Assembly (NCBI RefSeq): GCF_035953295.1 | Contig: NZ_CP108370.1 | Span: 5,751,001-5,815,000, forward strand | DNA length: 64,000 nt | Direction: 5' to 3' | DNA from: Streptomyces sp. NBC_01335 | Lineage (GTDB): Bacteria; Actinomycetota; Actinomycetes; Streptomycetales; Streptomycetaceae | Shown: one piece after another, positions 44,670 through 54,186 of the stretch | Position numbering within the stretch: position 1 is the stretch's first letter | Layout of the letters: the number at the start of each line of letters is the position of its first letter | The notes under the pieces: model-generated | Database searches by the model: none | What the model was told of the DNA's origin: nothing | What the model saw: the letters and a program-made list of their open reading frames with translations, nothing else | Made by a program: the position numbers and the translations under genes

Positions 44670-47600
44670 GTGCACCTCAAGGCCCTGACCCTGCGCGGTT
44701 TCAAGTCGTTCGCCTCCGCCACCACGCTGCGCTTCGAGCCGGGGATCACCTGCGTCGTCGGCCCCAACGGGTCGGGCAAGTCCAATGTGGTGGACGCGCT
44801 CTCCTGGGTCATGGGCGAACAGGGGGCCAAGTCGCTGCGCGGCGGCAAGATGGAGGACGTGATCTTCGCCGGGACGACCGGCCGCCCGCCGCTCGGCCGT
44901 GCCGAAGTCTCGCTGACCATCGACAACTCGGACGGTGCGCTGCCCATCGAGTACGCCGAGGTGACGATCACCCGGATCATGTTCCGCAACGGCGGCAGCG
45001 AGTACCAGATCAACGGCGACACCTGCCGGCTGCTCGACATCCAGGAGCTCCTCTCCGACTCCGGCATCGGCCGCGAGATGCATGTCATCGTCGGCCAGGG
45101 CCAGTTGGACTCCGTCCTGCACGCCGACCCGATGGGCCGCCGGGCGTTCATCGAGGAGGCTGCCGGGGTCCTCAAACACCGCAGGCGCAAGGAGAAGGCG
45201 CTGCGGAAACTCGACGCGATGGGCGCCAACCTCGCCCGCGTCCAGGACCTCACCGAGGAACTCCGCAGACAGCTCAAGCCACTCGGCCGGCAGGCCGCAG
45301 TCGCCCGGCGCGCCGCGGTCATCCAGGCCGACCTGCGGGACGCGCGGCTGCGGCTGCTCGCCGACGACCTGGTGACCCTGCGGAACGCGCTGAGCGAGGA
45401 GATCGCCGACGAGGCCGAGCTGAAACGCCGCAAGGAGTCCGCCGAGGCGCGCCTCAAGGAGGCCCTGGCCCGCGAGACCGAGCTGGAGGACGAGGTCCGC
45501 CGCCTCGCCCCGCGCCTGCAACGCGCTCAGCAGAGCTGGTACGAGCTGTCGCAGCTTGCCGAGCGGGTCAGGGGCACGGTCTCGCTCGCCGACGCCCGGG
45601 TGAAGAGCGCCGCCGCCGCGCCCGAGGAGGAGCGGCGCGGACGGGACCCCGAGGAGATGGAGCGGGAGGCCGCCCGGATCCGCGAGCAGGAAGCGGAGTT
45701 GACCGCCGCACTGGAGGCCGCGGAACACGCGCTGGAGGACACCGCCGCCCACCGGGCCGAGCTGGAACGCGAACTGGCGTCCGAGGAACGCCGGCTGAAG
45801 GACGCCGCGCGGGCCCTCGCGGACCGCAGGGAAGGCCTCGCCCGGCTCGGCGGCCAGGTCAACGCCGCCCGCAGCCGCGCCGCCGCCGCCCAGGCCGAGA
45901 TCGACCGCCTGGCCGACTCCCGGGACGGGGCACGGGAACGGGCCGCGGCCGCCCAGGAGGAGTACGAGCAGCTCAAGGCCGAGGTCGACGGACTCGACGC
46001 GGACGACGCCCAGTTGGCCGAAGAGTACGCGAACGCGCGGCGGGACCTCGCGGCGGCGCAGAGCGCGCACGGCGCGGCGCGCGACGCCGCGAACGAGGCG
46101 GAGCGGGGCCGGGCCGCCACCGCGGCCCGCCACGACGCCCTCGCGCTCGGGCTGCGCCGCAAGGACGGCACCGGGGTGCTGCTCGGTGCCGGGGACCGGC
46201 TGGCCGGACTGCTCGGTCCGGCGTCCCGCCTCCTCGACGTCGAGCCCGGGTACGAGGTGGCGGTGGCCGCCGCACTCGGAGCGGCGGCCGACGCGGTCGC
46301 GGTGACCGGGACCGCGACGGCCGCCGAGGCGATCCGGCTGCTCCGCGCGCAGGACGCGGGCCGCGCCGCCCTGCTGCTCGGGGGCGCGGAGCCGCTCGCG
46401 GACCCCGAGCCGGGCGACGGCGTCGAGCTGCCCGGCGGCCCGGACGGAGAAGCCGGGCGGGTCCCGGCGCAGGGCGGCGACCACGCGCCGGGACGCCCGG
46501 CCGGGGTTCCCCCGCAGGCCGTCGCCGCCGAGTCGGCCACCCCGGTGCCCGTATCCCCCGGTGAGCCGGACGGTGCGGGTACGGGTGCGGCTACGGGGAC
46601 GTACGGCACCGGCACGGGGGTCCGGACCGGCACCGCCCGGCCGGTCGCCGGGCTGGTGCGCGCGCCGGGCGGGCTCATGGAGGCCGTACGGACGCTGACC
46701 CGGGGCATGGTCGTGGTGGAGACGCTGGAGGACGCCGAACGGCTCGTCGCCGCCGAACCGGGACTCACCGCCGTCACCGGTGAGGGCGACGTGCTCTCCG
46801 CCCACTTCGCGCACGGCGGCTCCGCCGGGGCGCCCAGCCTGCTCGAGGTGCAGGCCTCCGTCGACGAGGCCGCCGCCGAGCTGGCCGCGCTCGTCGTGCG
46901 CTGCGAGGAACTCGCCGGGGCCCAGCGCCTGGCGGGCGAGCGGCGCGAGGAAGCCGCCGCCCGCGCCGAGGCGCTGGAGGAGCGCCGGCGGACGGCGGAC
47001 CGGGAGAAGTCCCAGGTGGCCCAGCAACTCGGCCGGCTCGCCGGACAGGCCCGGGGCGCGGCGGGCGAGGCCGAACGGACCGCCTCCTCCGCGGCCCGCG
47101 CCCAGGAGGCGCTGGAACGCGCCACCGAGGAGGCCGAGGTACTGGCCGAACGGCTGCTGGTCGCCGAGGAGACACCCCTGGAGGAGGAGCCGGACACCGC
47201 GCGGCGCGACCGGCTCGCGGCGGACGGGGCCAACGCCCGCCAGACCGAGATGGAGGCCCGTCTCCAGGTCCGTACCCACGAGGAGCGGGTGAAGGGCCTC
47301 GCGGGCCGGGCCGACTCCCTCGACCGGGGAGCCCGCGCCGAACGCGAGGCCCGCGCCCGCGCCGAGCAGCGCCGCGCCCGGCTGCGCCACGAGGCGTCGG
47401 TGGCCGCGGCCGTGGCCTCGGGCGCCCGGCAGTTGCTCGCGCACGTCGAGGTGTCCGTCGTACGGGCGCAGCAGGAGCGGGCGGCGGCCGAGGCGGCCAA
47501 GGCCGAGGGGGAGAACGCGCTCTTCGCCGCCCGCGCCGCCGGCCGGGACCTCAAGGGGGAGCTGGACAAGCTCACCGACTCGGTCCACCGGGGCGAGGTG

Positions 47601-48434
47601 CTGGGCGCCGAGAAGCGGATGCGCATGGAGGCGCTGGAGACGAAGGCGCTGGAGGAGCTGGGGGTGGAACCGGCCGCGCTGGAGGCCGAGTACGGCCCCG
47701 GCCGGCCGGTGCCCCCGTCGCCCCCGGCCGACGGCGAGGAGCTGCCCGAGGACCCGGAGCACCCCCGCAACCAGCCCCGGCCCTTCGTCAGGGCCGAGCA
47801 GGAGAAGCGGCTGAAGTCGGCCGAACGGGCGTACCAGCAACTCGGAAAGGTGAATCCGCTCGCGCTGGAGGAGTTCTCCGCGCTGGAGGAGCGGCACCAG
47901 TTCCTCGCCGAGCAGCTCGACGACCTGCGGAAGACCAGGGCCGATCTCCTCCAGGTCGTCAAGGAGGTGGACGAGCGGGTCGAGCGGGTCTTCACCGAGG
48001 CGTACCGGGACACCGCCCGCGAGTTCGAGGGCGTCTTCTCCCGGCTCTTCCCGGGCGGTGACGGACGACTGATCCTCACCGATCCGGAGCACATGCTCAC
48101 CACCGGCGTCGACGTGGAGGCGCGCCCGCCGGGCAAGAAGGTGAAGCGTCTCTCGCTGCTCTCCGGCGGTGAGCGGTCCCTGACGGCGGTGGCCCTGCTG
48201 GTCGCCATCTTCAAGGCGAGGCCGAGCCCGTTCTACGTGATGGACGAGGTGGAGGCCGCCCTCGACGACACCAATCTGCAGCGGCTCATCCGCATCATGG
48301 AGGAGCTCCAGGAAAGCTCCCAGCTGATCGTGATCACGCATCAGAAGCGGACGATGGAGGTCGCCGACGCCCTGTACGGCGTTTCCATGCAGGGTGACGG
48401 TGTATCGAAAGTCATCAGTCAGCGTCTTCGCTGA
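44670..48434 (+). CDS. smc: Chromosome segregation protein SMC
   Basis: A 1254-residue SMC ATPase from GTG 44670 (MHLKALTLRGFKSFA). Head motifs: Walker A VGPNGSGKSNVVDALSWVMGEQ near residue 35, signature LLSGGERSLTAVALLVAIF and Walker B FYVMDEVEAALDD near the C-terminus. Long coiled-coil arms flank the hinge (about residues 500-715). The hinge is interrupted at about 570-657 by a glycine/proline/threonine-rich insert (nt 46381-46640). SMC works with ScpAB in chromosome organisation and, in Streptomyces, spore segregation. Confidence 0.96.
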   Translation: MHLKALTLRGFKSFASATTLRFEPGITCVVGPNGSGKSNVVDALSWVMGEQGAKSLRGGKMEDVIFAGTTGRPPLGRAEVSLTIDNSDGALPIEYAEVTITRIMFRNGGSEYQINGDTCRLLDIQELLSDSGIGREMHVIVGQGQLDSVLHADPMGRRAFIEEAAGVLKHRRRKEKALRKLDAMGANLARVQDLTEELRRQLKPLGRQAAVARRAAVIQADLRDARLRLLADDLVTLRNALSEEIADEAELKRRKESAEARLKEALARETELEDEVRRLAPRLQRAQQSWYELSQLAERVRGTVSLADARVKSAAAAPEEERRGRDPEEMEREAARIREQEAELTAALEAAEHALEDTAAHRAELERELASEERRLKDAARALADRREGLARLGGQVNAARSRAAAAQAEIDRLADSRDGARERAAAAQEEYEQLKAEVDGLDADDAQLAEEYANARRDLAAAQSAHGAARDAANEAERGRAATAARHDALALGLRRKDGTGVLLGAGDRLAGLLGPASRLLDVEPGYEVAVAAALGAAADAVAVTGTATAAEAIRLLRAQDAGRAALLLGGAEPLADPEPGDGVELPGGPDGEAGRVPAQGGDHAPGRPAGVPPQAVAAESATPVPVSPGEPDGAGTGAATGTYGTGTGVRTGTARPVAGLVRAPGGLMEAVRTLTRGMVVVETLEDAERLVAAEPGLTAVTGEGDVLSAHFAHGGSAGAPSLLEVQASVDEAAAELAALVVRCEELAGAQRLAGERREEAAARAEALEERRRTADREKSQVAQQLGRLAGQARGAAGEAERTASSAARAQEALERATEEAEVLAERLLVAEETPLEEEPDTARRDRLAADGANARQTEMEARLQVRTHEERVKGLAGRADSLDRGARAEREARARAEQRRARLRHEASVAAAVASGARQLLAHVEVSVVRAQQERAAAEAAKAEGENALFAARAAGRDLKGELDKLTDSVHRGEVLGAEKRMRMEALETKALEELGVEPAALEAEYGPGRPVPPSPPADGEELPEDPEHPRNQPRPFVRAEQEKRLKSAERAYQQLGKVNPLALEEFSALEERHQFLAEQLDDLRKTRADLLQVVKEVDERVERVFTEAYRDTAREFEGVFSRLFPGGDGRLILTDPEHMLTTGVDVEARPPGKKVKRLSLLSGGERSLTAVALLVAIFKARPSPFYVMDEVEAALDDTNLQRLIRIMEELQESSQLIVITHQKRTMEVADALYGVSMQGDGVSKVISQRLR

Positions 48435-48642
48435 ATCTTCACGTAATTCCCCGGGCTACTTCACGCGAATGGAGGACACCCGGGTAGGTGTCGACTTCCG
48501 TACGAGCCCGAATTCGACGAGTGAACGGATGATCTCCGGCGCATCCCCTGCGTATTCAAGTGGTGGCGAACTGTTTCGTATGCGCCACTTAAAGGGCTCA
48601 TCCGTCCACGTCTGACATTGCGGGCAGGCACCAGGAGTTCAT

Positions 48643-50061
48643 GTGACCAGCAGAGTGCAAGGACCGGAGTCCGGGGCCAGGGGGGCCCACCCGGACCACA
48701 TCGGGCACGTCATCTTCATCACGGCCGCCGCCGCGATGGGCGGTTTCCTGTTCGGCTACGACAGTTCCGTGATCAACGGCGCCGTCGAGGCCATCCGCGA
48801 CCGTTACGACATCGGGTCGGGAACCCTCGCCCAGGTCATCGCCATCGCCCTGATCGGCTGTGCCATCGGTGCCGCGACGGCGGGACGCATCGCCGACCGC
48901 ATCGGCCGTATCCGGTGCATGCAGATCGCCGCGGTGCTCTTCACGATCAGCGCGGTGGGTTCGGCGCTCCCCTTCGCGCTCTGGGACCTGGCGATGTGGC
49001 GCATCATCGGCGGCTTCGGCATCGGCATGGCCTCCGTCATCGGCCCCGCCTACATCGCCGAGGTCTCGCCGCCCGCCTACCGTGGCCGGCTCGGCTCCTT
49101 CCAGCAGGCCGCGATCGTCATCGGCATCGCCATCTCGCAGCTGGTCAACTACGGCATCCTCCAGATCGCCGACGGCGACCAGCGCGGCAAGATCGGCGGG
49201 CTGGAGGCCTGGCAGTGGATGCTCGGCGTGATGGTGGTGCCCGCGGTCCTGTACGGGCTGCTCTCCTTCGCCATCCCGGAGTCGCCCCGCTACCTGATCT
49301 CGGTCGGGAAGAAGGACCGGGCCCGCAAGATCCTCTCCGAGGTGGAGGGGAAGAACGTCGACCTGGACGCCCGCGTCACCGAGATCGAGACGGCGATGCA
49401 CCGCGAGCACAAGTCCTCCTTCAAGGACCTGCTGGGCAGCCGCTTCGGCTTCCTGCCCATCGTCTGGGTCGGTATCGGACTGTCGATCTTCCAGCAGCTC
49501 GTCGGCATCAACGTCGCCTTCTACTACTCGGCGACGCTGTGGCAGTCGGTCGGCATCGACCCGACGGACTCGTTCTTCTACTCGTTCACGACCTCGATCG
49601 TGAACATCATCGGTACGGTCATCGCGATGGTCCTGGTCGACCGGGTGGGCCGTAAACCGCTCGCCCTCACCGGCTCCATCGGCATGGCCATCGCGCTGGC
49701 CTTCGAGGCGTGGGCCTTCTCCGCCAAGCTGGTCGACGGGAAGCTGCCCAACACCGAGGGCACGGTGGCGCTGATCGCCGCCCACGTCTTCGTGCTCTTC
49801 TTCGCCCTCTCCTGGGGTGTCATCGTCTGGGTCTTCCTCGGCGAGATGTTCCCCAACCGCATCCGTGCGGCGGCGCTGGGCGTCGCCGCGTCCGCGCAGT
49901 GGATCGCCAACTGGGCCATCACCGCGAGCTTCCCGAGCCTGGCGGACTGGAACCTCTCGGCGACGTACATCATCTACACCTGCTTCGCCGCCCTCTCGAT
50001 CCCCTTCGTGGTGCTGTTCGTGAAGGAGACCAAGGGCAAGGCCCTGGAGGAGATGGGCTGA
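48643..50061 (+). CDS. glcP: MFS sugar (glucose) permease, GlcP-like
   Basis: A 472-residue sugar-porter-family transporter with about 12 membrane segments. Signatures: GGFLFGYDSSVINGA in TM1, GRIADRIGRIRCM in the first loop, PESPRYLI after TM6, QQLVGINVAFYYSATLW in TM7 and DRVGRKPLAL in the second half. The GTG start has AGGAG upstream. S. coelicolor carries glcP1, its main glucose permease, next to smc (recalled), which supports glucose as the substrate. Confidence 0.9.
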   Translation: MTSRVQGPESGARGAHPDHIGHVIFITAAAAMGGFLFGYDSSVINGAVEAIRDRYDIGSGTLAQVIAIALIGCAIGAATAGRIADRIGRIRCMQIAAVLFTISAVGSALPFALWDLAMWRIIGGFGIGMASVIGPAYIAEVSPPAYRGRLGSFQQAAIVIGIAISQLVNYGILQIADGDQRGKIGGLEAWQWMLGVMVVPAVLYGLLSFAIPESPRYLISVGKKDRARKILSEVEGKNVDLDARVTEIETAMHREHKSSFKDLLGSRFGFLPIVWVGIGLSIFQQLVGINVAFYYSATLWQSVGIDPTDSFFYSFTTSIVNIIGTVIAMVLVDRVGRKPLALTGSIGMAIALAFEAWAFSAKLVDGKLPNTEGTVALIAAHVFVLFFALSWGVIVWVFLGEMFPNRIRAAALGVAASAQWIANWAITASFPSLADWNLSATYIIYTCFAALSIPFVVLFVKETKGKALEEMG

Positions 50062-50068
50062 CCCGCCC

Positions 50069-50105
50069 GCGGCCGTCCCGCCCGCGGCCGTCCCGCCCGC
50101 GGCTG
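50069..50105. repeat. 15-bp tandem repeat after the permease gene
   Basis: CCCGCCCGCGGCCGT is repeated in tandem about two and a half times just past the stop codon. Confidence 0.8.
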
Positions 50106-50144
50106 ACCTGCCCGGGGCACCCGCTCCCTGCCCGCACCGTCACA

Positions 50145-50174
50145 CCGCCGCCCCGGCTCCGGCCGGGGCGGCGG
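50145..50174 (+). terminator. Terminator after the permease gene
   Basis: CCGCCGCCCCGGC pairs with GCCGGGGCGGCGG around TCCG, a 13-bp stem followed by CGTTCC. Confidence 0.75.
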
Positions 50175-50309
50175 CGTTCCCGGTGCGTTACCGGTGCCGT
50201 GTCCCCGCTCACCCCATGACGGCCAAAAGGTGCAAAGTGGGGCATCGGATGCGAAGGGGTCGTCCGAGGCAGCTCCCGGGCCCCGCCCGTGGCCGATACT
50301 GGACGGGTT

Positions 50310-51512
50310 ATGGAAATCGTCATCCTTGCTGTAGTCATCGCCCTGGTCGCTGTCGGCCTGATCAGCGGGCTCGTGGTCAGCAGCCGCAAGAAGAAGCAGC
50401 TGCCGCCCTCGGCGCCGTCGAGCACGCCGACCATCACTCCTTCCGCCGAACCCCGTGTCGGTGAGGAGTCCGAGGCGCCGCGCGACGAAGCGCGGCGCAC
50501 CATCGAGGAGGCCGGAACCCCGGACACCGAGGCCCCCGCCGAGGAGGCTCCGTCCGCCGCCGAGGAGACCCCCGCCCTCGACGTCCCCGAGCCCACCGCG
50601 GGCCGTCTCGTACGGCTCCGGGCCCGGCTCGCCCGCTCGCAGAACTCCCTCGGCAAGGGGCTGCTCACGCTCCTGTCCCGGGACAACCTCGACGAGGACA
50701 CCTGGGAGGAGATCGAGGACACCCTCCTCACCGCCGACGTCGGCGTCGTTCCCACCCAGGAGCTCGTCGACCGGCTGCGCGAACGCGTCCGGGTGCTCGG
50801 CACCCGTACCCCCGAGGAGCTCCGCGCGCTGCTGCGCGAAGAGCTGATCGCCCTGCTGGGCCCCGACTTCGACCGCGAGGTCAAGACCGAGGGCGGGGCC
50901 GAGACCCCGGGCGTCGTCATGGTCGTCGGCGTCAACGGCACCGGCAAGACCACCACCACCGGCAAGCTGGCCCGCGTGCTCGTGGCGGACGGCCGCAGCG
51001 TGGTCCTCGGCGCGGCCGACACCTTCCGCGCCGCCGCCGCCGACCAGCTCCAGACCTGGGGCGAGCGCGTCGGAGCGCGTACGGTACGCGGCCCCGAGGG
51101 CGGCGACCCCGCGTCGATCGCCTTCGACGCCGTGAAGGAGGGCATCGCCGAGGGCGCGGACGTCGTGCTCATCGACACGGCCGGCCGGCTGCACACCAAG
51201 ACCGGCCTGATGGACGAGCTCGGCAAGGTCAAGCGCGTCGTGGAGAAGCACGGCCCGCTCGACGAGATCCTGCTGGTGCTCGACGCCACCACCGGCCAGA
51301 ACGGTCTGGTCCAGGCCCGGGTCTTCGCCGAGGTCGTGGACATCACCGGCATCGTCCTGACCAAGCTCGACGGCACCGCCAAGGGCGGCATCGTCATCGC
51401 CGTCCAGCGCGAGCTGGGCGTCCCGGTGAAGCTCATCGGGCTCGGCGAGGGTCCGGACGACCTGGCCCCGTTCGAGCCGGGCGCCTTCGTGGACGCGCTG
51501 ATCGGCGACTGA
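50310..51512 (+). CDS. ftsY: Signal recognition particle receptor FtsY
   Basis: A 400-residue SRP receptor. The N-terminus is a single hydrophobic helix (MEIVILAVVIALVAVGLISGLVV), followed by an acidic, disordered A region to about residue 100 and the NG GTPase domain: GVNGTGKTTTTGKLA, DTFRAAAADQL, DTAGRLHTKTGLMDEL and TKLDGTAKGG. It docks ribosome-SRP complexes at the membrane; its partner Ffh is encoded about 7.4 kb downstream. ATG 50310 is used. Confidence 0.96.
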   Translation: MEIVILAVVIALVAVGLISGLVVSSRKKKQLPPSAPSSTPTITPSAEPRVGEESEAPRDEARRTIEEAGTPDTEAPAEEAPSAAEETPALDVPEPTAGRLVRLRARLARSQNSLGKGLLTLLSRDNLDEDTWEEIEDTLLTADVGVVPTQELVDRLRERVRVLGTRTPEELRALLREELIALLGPDFDREVKTEGGAETPGVVMVVGVNGTGKTTTTGKLARVLVADGRSVVLGAADTFRAAAADQLQTWGERVGARTVRGPEGGDPASIAFDAVKEGIAEGADVVLIDTAGRLHTKTGLMDELGKVKRVVEKHGPLDEILLVLDATTGQNGLVQARVFAEVVDITGIVLTKLDGTAKGGIVIAVQRELGVPVKLIGLGEGPDDLAPFEPGAFVDALIGD

Positions 51513-51533
51513 CCGCTCCCCGCACCGTACGCA

Positions 51534-51581
51534 CGCCGATGGGCGGCGGCACCCCGACCAGGGTGCCGCCGCCCATCGGCG
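51534..51581. terminator. Bidirectional terminator ftsY / primase-like gene
   Basis: A perfect 21-bp stem (CGCCGATGGGCGGCGGCACCC region and its complement) around CGACCA between convergent genes; the longest perfect hairpin in the window. Confidence 0.9.
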
Positions 51582-51595
51582 TTCTCGCCGTGGCT

Positions 51596-52243
51596 TCAGG
51601 TGCGGTGGCAGCTGTACGCCAGGGTGCCCAGCAGCAGCCGGGCCGGCGGGGGAGCGGCCGCCGTGTCCAGGGCCGGGGGGCGCAGCCAGCGCACCGGGCC
51701 GAGGCCGCCGAGGTCGCAGGGCGGCGCGGTGATGTGGGTGCCCGGCCCGAGGGCGCGCAGGTCCAGGGGGGCGTCGTCCCAGCCCATCCGGTACAGCAGC
51801 TCCGGGAGCTGGGCGGCGGCTCCGGGGGCGACGAAGAACTGGGCCCGGCCGTCCGGGGTCACCGTGACCGGGCCGAGCGGCAGCCCCATCCGCTCCAGCC
51901 GGACCAGCGCCCGCCGGCCGGCCGCCTCCGCCACGTCCAGGATGTCGAAGGCGCGGCCCACCGGCAGCATCATCGAGGCCCCCGGGACCTCGGCCCAGGC
52001 GCAGGCCGCGTCGTCCAGGGAGGCTCCGGCGGGAACTTCTCGGGCGGACTCCAGCGGATGGGCGCCGGGTGCGGCGCAGCGCCGGTCGCCGCAGGAACAG
52101 GAGCCGGTCCGTGCCCGGGCCCCGGGGCGTACGGCCCATCCCCACAGTCCCGTGTACTCCGCCACGGCCGTGCTCCCGGCCGTGCGGTCGCGTCGCCGCG
52201 ACCCGGACCGCCGCTCGCGGATGCCGCCGATCGTGAAGCCCAT
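51596..52243 (-). CDS. Bifunctional DNA primase/polymerase-like protein
   Basis: A 215-residue protein from ATG 52243 (MGFTIGGIRERRSGSRRRD). It resembles the actinobacterial bifunctional DNA primase/polymerase N-terminal family: WGWAVRPGARAR, CSCGDRRCAAPGAHPL, and VGRAFDILDVAEAAGRRALVRLERMG. It is short and I see no clear catalytic D-x-D of an active archaeo-eukaryotic primase, so a non-catalytic role is possible. S. coelicolor has a similar gene between ftsY and nsdA (recalled). Confidence 0.75.
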   Translation of the reverse strand: MGFTIGGIRERRSGSRRRDRTAGSTAVAEYTGLWGWAVRPGARARTGSCSCGDRRCAAPGAHPLESAREVPAGASLDDAACAWAEVPGASMMLPVGRAFDILDVAEAAGRRALVRLERMGLPLGPVTVTPDGRAQFFVAPGAAAQLPELLYRMGWDDAPLDLRALGPGTHITAPPCDLGGLGPVRWLRPPALDTAAAPPPARLLLGTLAYSCHRT

Positions 52244-52710
52244 GCCCCCTCCAACGGGTCCGGCGCGCCGATGGTTACGTGGCCGATGGTCACGTGACGG
52301 CGGGCCACGCGATCCGGCGGCCCGCCCGTGGTCGCCCCGAACGGGCGGCGCACTGTCGTACTCAGGGGTGGCGCAAGCCGATCCGCACCACCCGAAACGC
52401 TCCTTCACGCCCCCTGTTGTTCGGCGCCTGTCAAGTCAAGCGCGCCTCGCGCCGGTCGCGTTCCAACGAGGGGGTGGCGAATGGTGGCGTTTCTGAATTC
52501 GCCCTCGCAGCGAGGGTGATCGTAGGATTACCGTCGGTACACGGACTCTGGAAGTATGAGCACCCGCGGGTATGCCGGTGGCAACCCGATTTCTTGTTCG
52601 ATGACGGGCAACTTCCGTACGGGCGGTACCGGGTTACGGCATTCTGGGACAGCCCTTTGCTGGGCAGAGGTTCGCGCGAAGAGGCTTCGGCGAGAGTGGG
52701 GGGCGTACCG
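52244..52710. other. Intergenic region upstream of nsdA
   Basis: A 467-bp divergent region, AT-richer from about 52480 to 52660. No separate gene is supported. The nsdA frame stays open back to 52279, but the codon pattern upstream of 52700 is not coding-like. Confidence 0.6.
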
Positions 52711-54186
52711 GTGAGTGGCAGTGGCGCAGGCGATACGAATGCCGGAAAGCGCCCCAACGCGCAATTGGGATCATGGTTCGTGCGCAGCGGCTGGTCCAAG
52801 GGCGAGCTCGCGCGCCAAGTCAACCGGCGGGCCGGCCAGATGGGCGCCCACCACATCAGCACCGACACCTCGCGCGTGCGGCGGTGGCTCGACGGCGAAC
52901 AGCCCCGCGAGCCGATCCCCCGCATCCTGTCCGAACTCTTCTCGGAGCGCTTCGGCAGCGTCGTGGCCGTCGAGGACCTCGGCCTGCGGACCGCCCACCA
53001 GTCGCCCTCCGTGTCCGGGGTGGACCTGCCCTGGGCGGGCCCGCAGACCGTCGCCCTGCTCAGCGAGTTCTCCCGCAGCGACCTGATGCTCGCCCGCCGG
53101 GGCTTCCTCGGCTCCTCGCTCCAGCTCGCCGCGGGACCCACGCTGATCGAGCCCATGCAGCGCTGGCTGGTGCCCGTCGCCCCCGTCGGACCGGCCGAAC
53201 CCGAGTCGCCCGCCGCCGCCCGCCGCCCGTCCCGCCTCTCCAAGCCCGAACTCGACCTGCTGGAGTCCACCACGGCGATGTTCCGCCAGTGGGACGCGCA
53301 GTGCGGCGGCGGACTGCGCCGCAAGGCCGTCGTCGGCCAACTCCACGAGGTCACCGATCTGTTGCAGGAGCCCCAGCCCACCGCCACCGCGGTCCGGCTC
53401 TTCAGATGCGCCGCCGAACTCGCCGAGCTGGCAGGCTGGATGAGCTACGACGTCGGTCTCCAGCCCACCGCGCAGAAGTACTTCGTCCTCGCCCTGCACG
53501 CGGCGAAGGAGGCCGGGGACAAGTCGCTGGGCTCGTACATCCTCTCCAGCATGAGCCGCCAGATGATCCACCTCGGCCGCCCGGACGACGCCCTGGAGCT
53601 GATCCACCTCGCGCAGTACGGCAGCCGGGAGTGTGCGACGGCCCGCACCCAGTCGATGCTGTATGCGATGGAGGCCCGCGCCTACGCCAACATGGGCCAG
53701 CCCGGAAAGTGCAAGCGCGCGGTCCGCATGGCCGAGGACACCTTCCTCGACGCGGGTCTGGACGACGAGCCCGAGCCCGACTGGATCAAGTTCTTCTCCG
53801 AGGCCGAACTCAACGGCGAGAACGCCCACTCCTACCGTGACCTGGCCTATGTCGCCGGCCGCAGCCCCACGTACGCCTCGCTCGCCGAACCCGTCATGGC
53901 CAAGGCCGTCAAGCTCTTCGCCGACGACGACGAGCACTTCCGCAGTTACGCGCTCAACCTCATCGGCATGGCCACCGTCCATCTGCTCCAGCGCGAGCCC
54001 GAGCAGGCCACGGTGCTGGCCGGCCAGGCGCTGGAAGTCGCCAAGAAGGTCCGCTCCGAGCGCGTCAACACCCGTCTGCGCAAGACCGTCGACGCCGCTG
54101 CCAGGGACTTCGGTGACGTGGCCGACGTCGCGCACCTCACCGAGGTGCTCAGCGAGCAGCTGCCGGAGACCGCCGAAGCGGTCTGA
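52711..54186 (+). CDS. nsdA: NsdA, regulator of differentiation and antibiotic production
   Basis: A 491-residue protein from GTG 52711 (GTG 52696 would add five residues). The N-terminal 90 residues contain a basic helix-turn-helix-like part (SWFVRSGWSKGELARQVNRRAGQMG; DTSRVRRWLDGEQPREPIP). The rest is all-helical with TPR-like repeats (LFRCAAELAELAGWMSYDVGLQPTAQKYFVLALHAAKEAG; ALELIHLAQYG). S. coelicolor NsdA is a negative regulator of sporulation and actinorhodin production and lies between ftsY and amtB (known/recalled). How it acts is unresolved. Confidence 0.87.
   Translation: MSGSGAGDTNAGKRPNAQLGSWFVRSGWSKGELARQVNRRAGQMGAHHISTDTSRVRRWLDGEQPREPIPRILSELFSERFGSVVAVEDLGLRTAHQSPSVSGVDLPWAGPQTVALLSEFSRSDLMLARRGFLGSSLQLAAGPTLIEPMQRWLVPVAPVGPAEPESPAAARRPSRLSKPELDLLESTTAMFRQWDAQCGGGLRRKAVVGQLHEVTDLLQEPQPTATAVRLFRCAAELAELAGWMSYDVGLQPTAQKYFVLALHAAKEAGDKSLGSYILSSMSRQMIHLGRPDDALELIHLAQYGSRECATARTQSMLYAMEARAYANMGQPGKCKRAVRMAEDTFLDAGLDDEPEPDWIKFFSEAELNGENAHSYRDLAYVAGRSPTYASLAEPVMAKAVKLFADDDEHFRSYALNLIGMATVHLLQREPEQATVLAGQALEVAKKVRSERVNTRLRKTVDAAARDFGDVADVAHLTEVLSEQLPETAEAV

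Noticed and set aside
44556..48341. A 1261-codon minus-strand open frame opposite smc
   Set aside because: SMC motifs are complete on the plus strand; the reverse frame lacks any domain or ribosome site.
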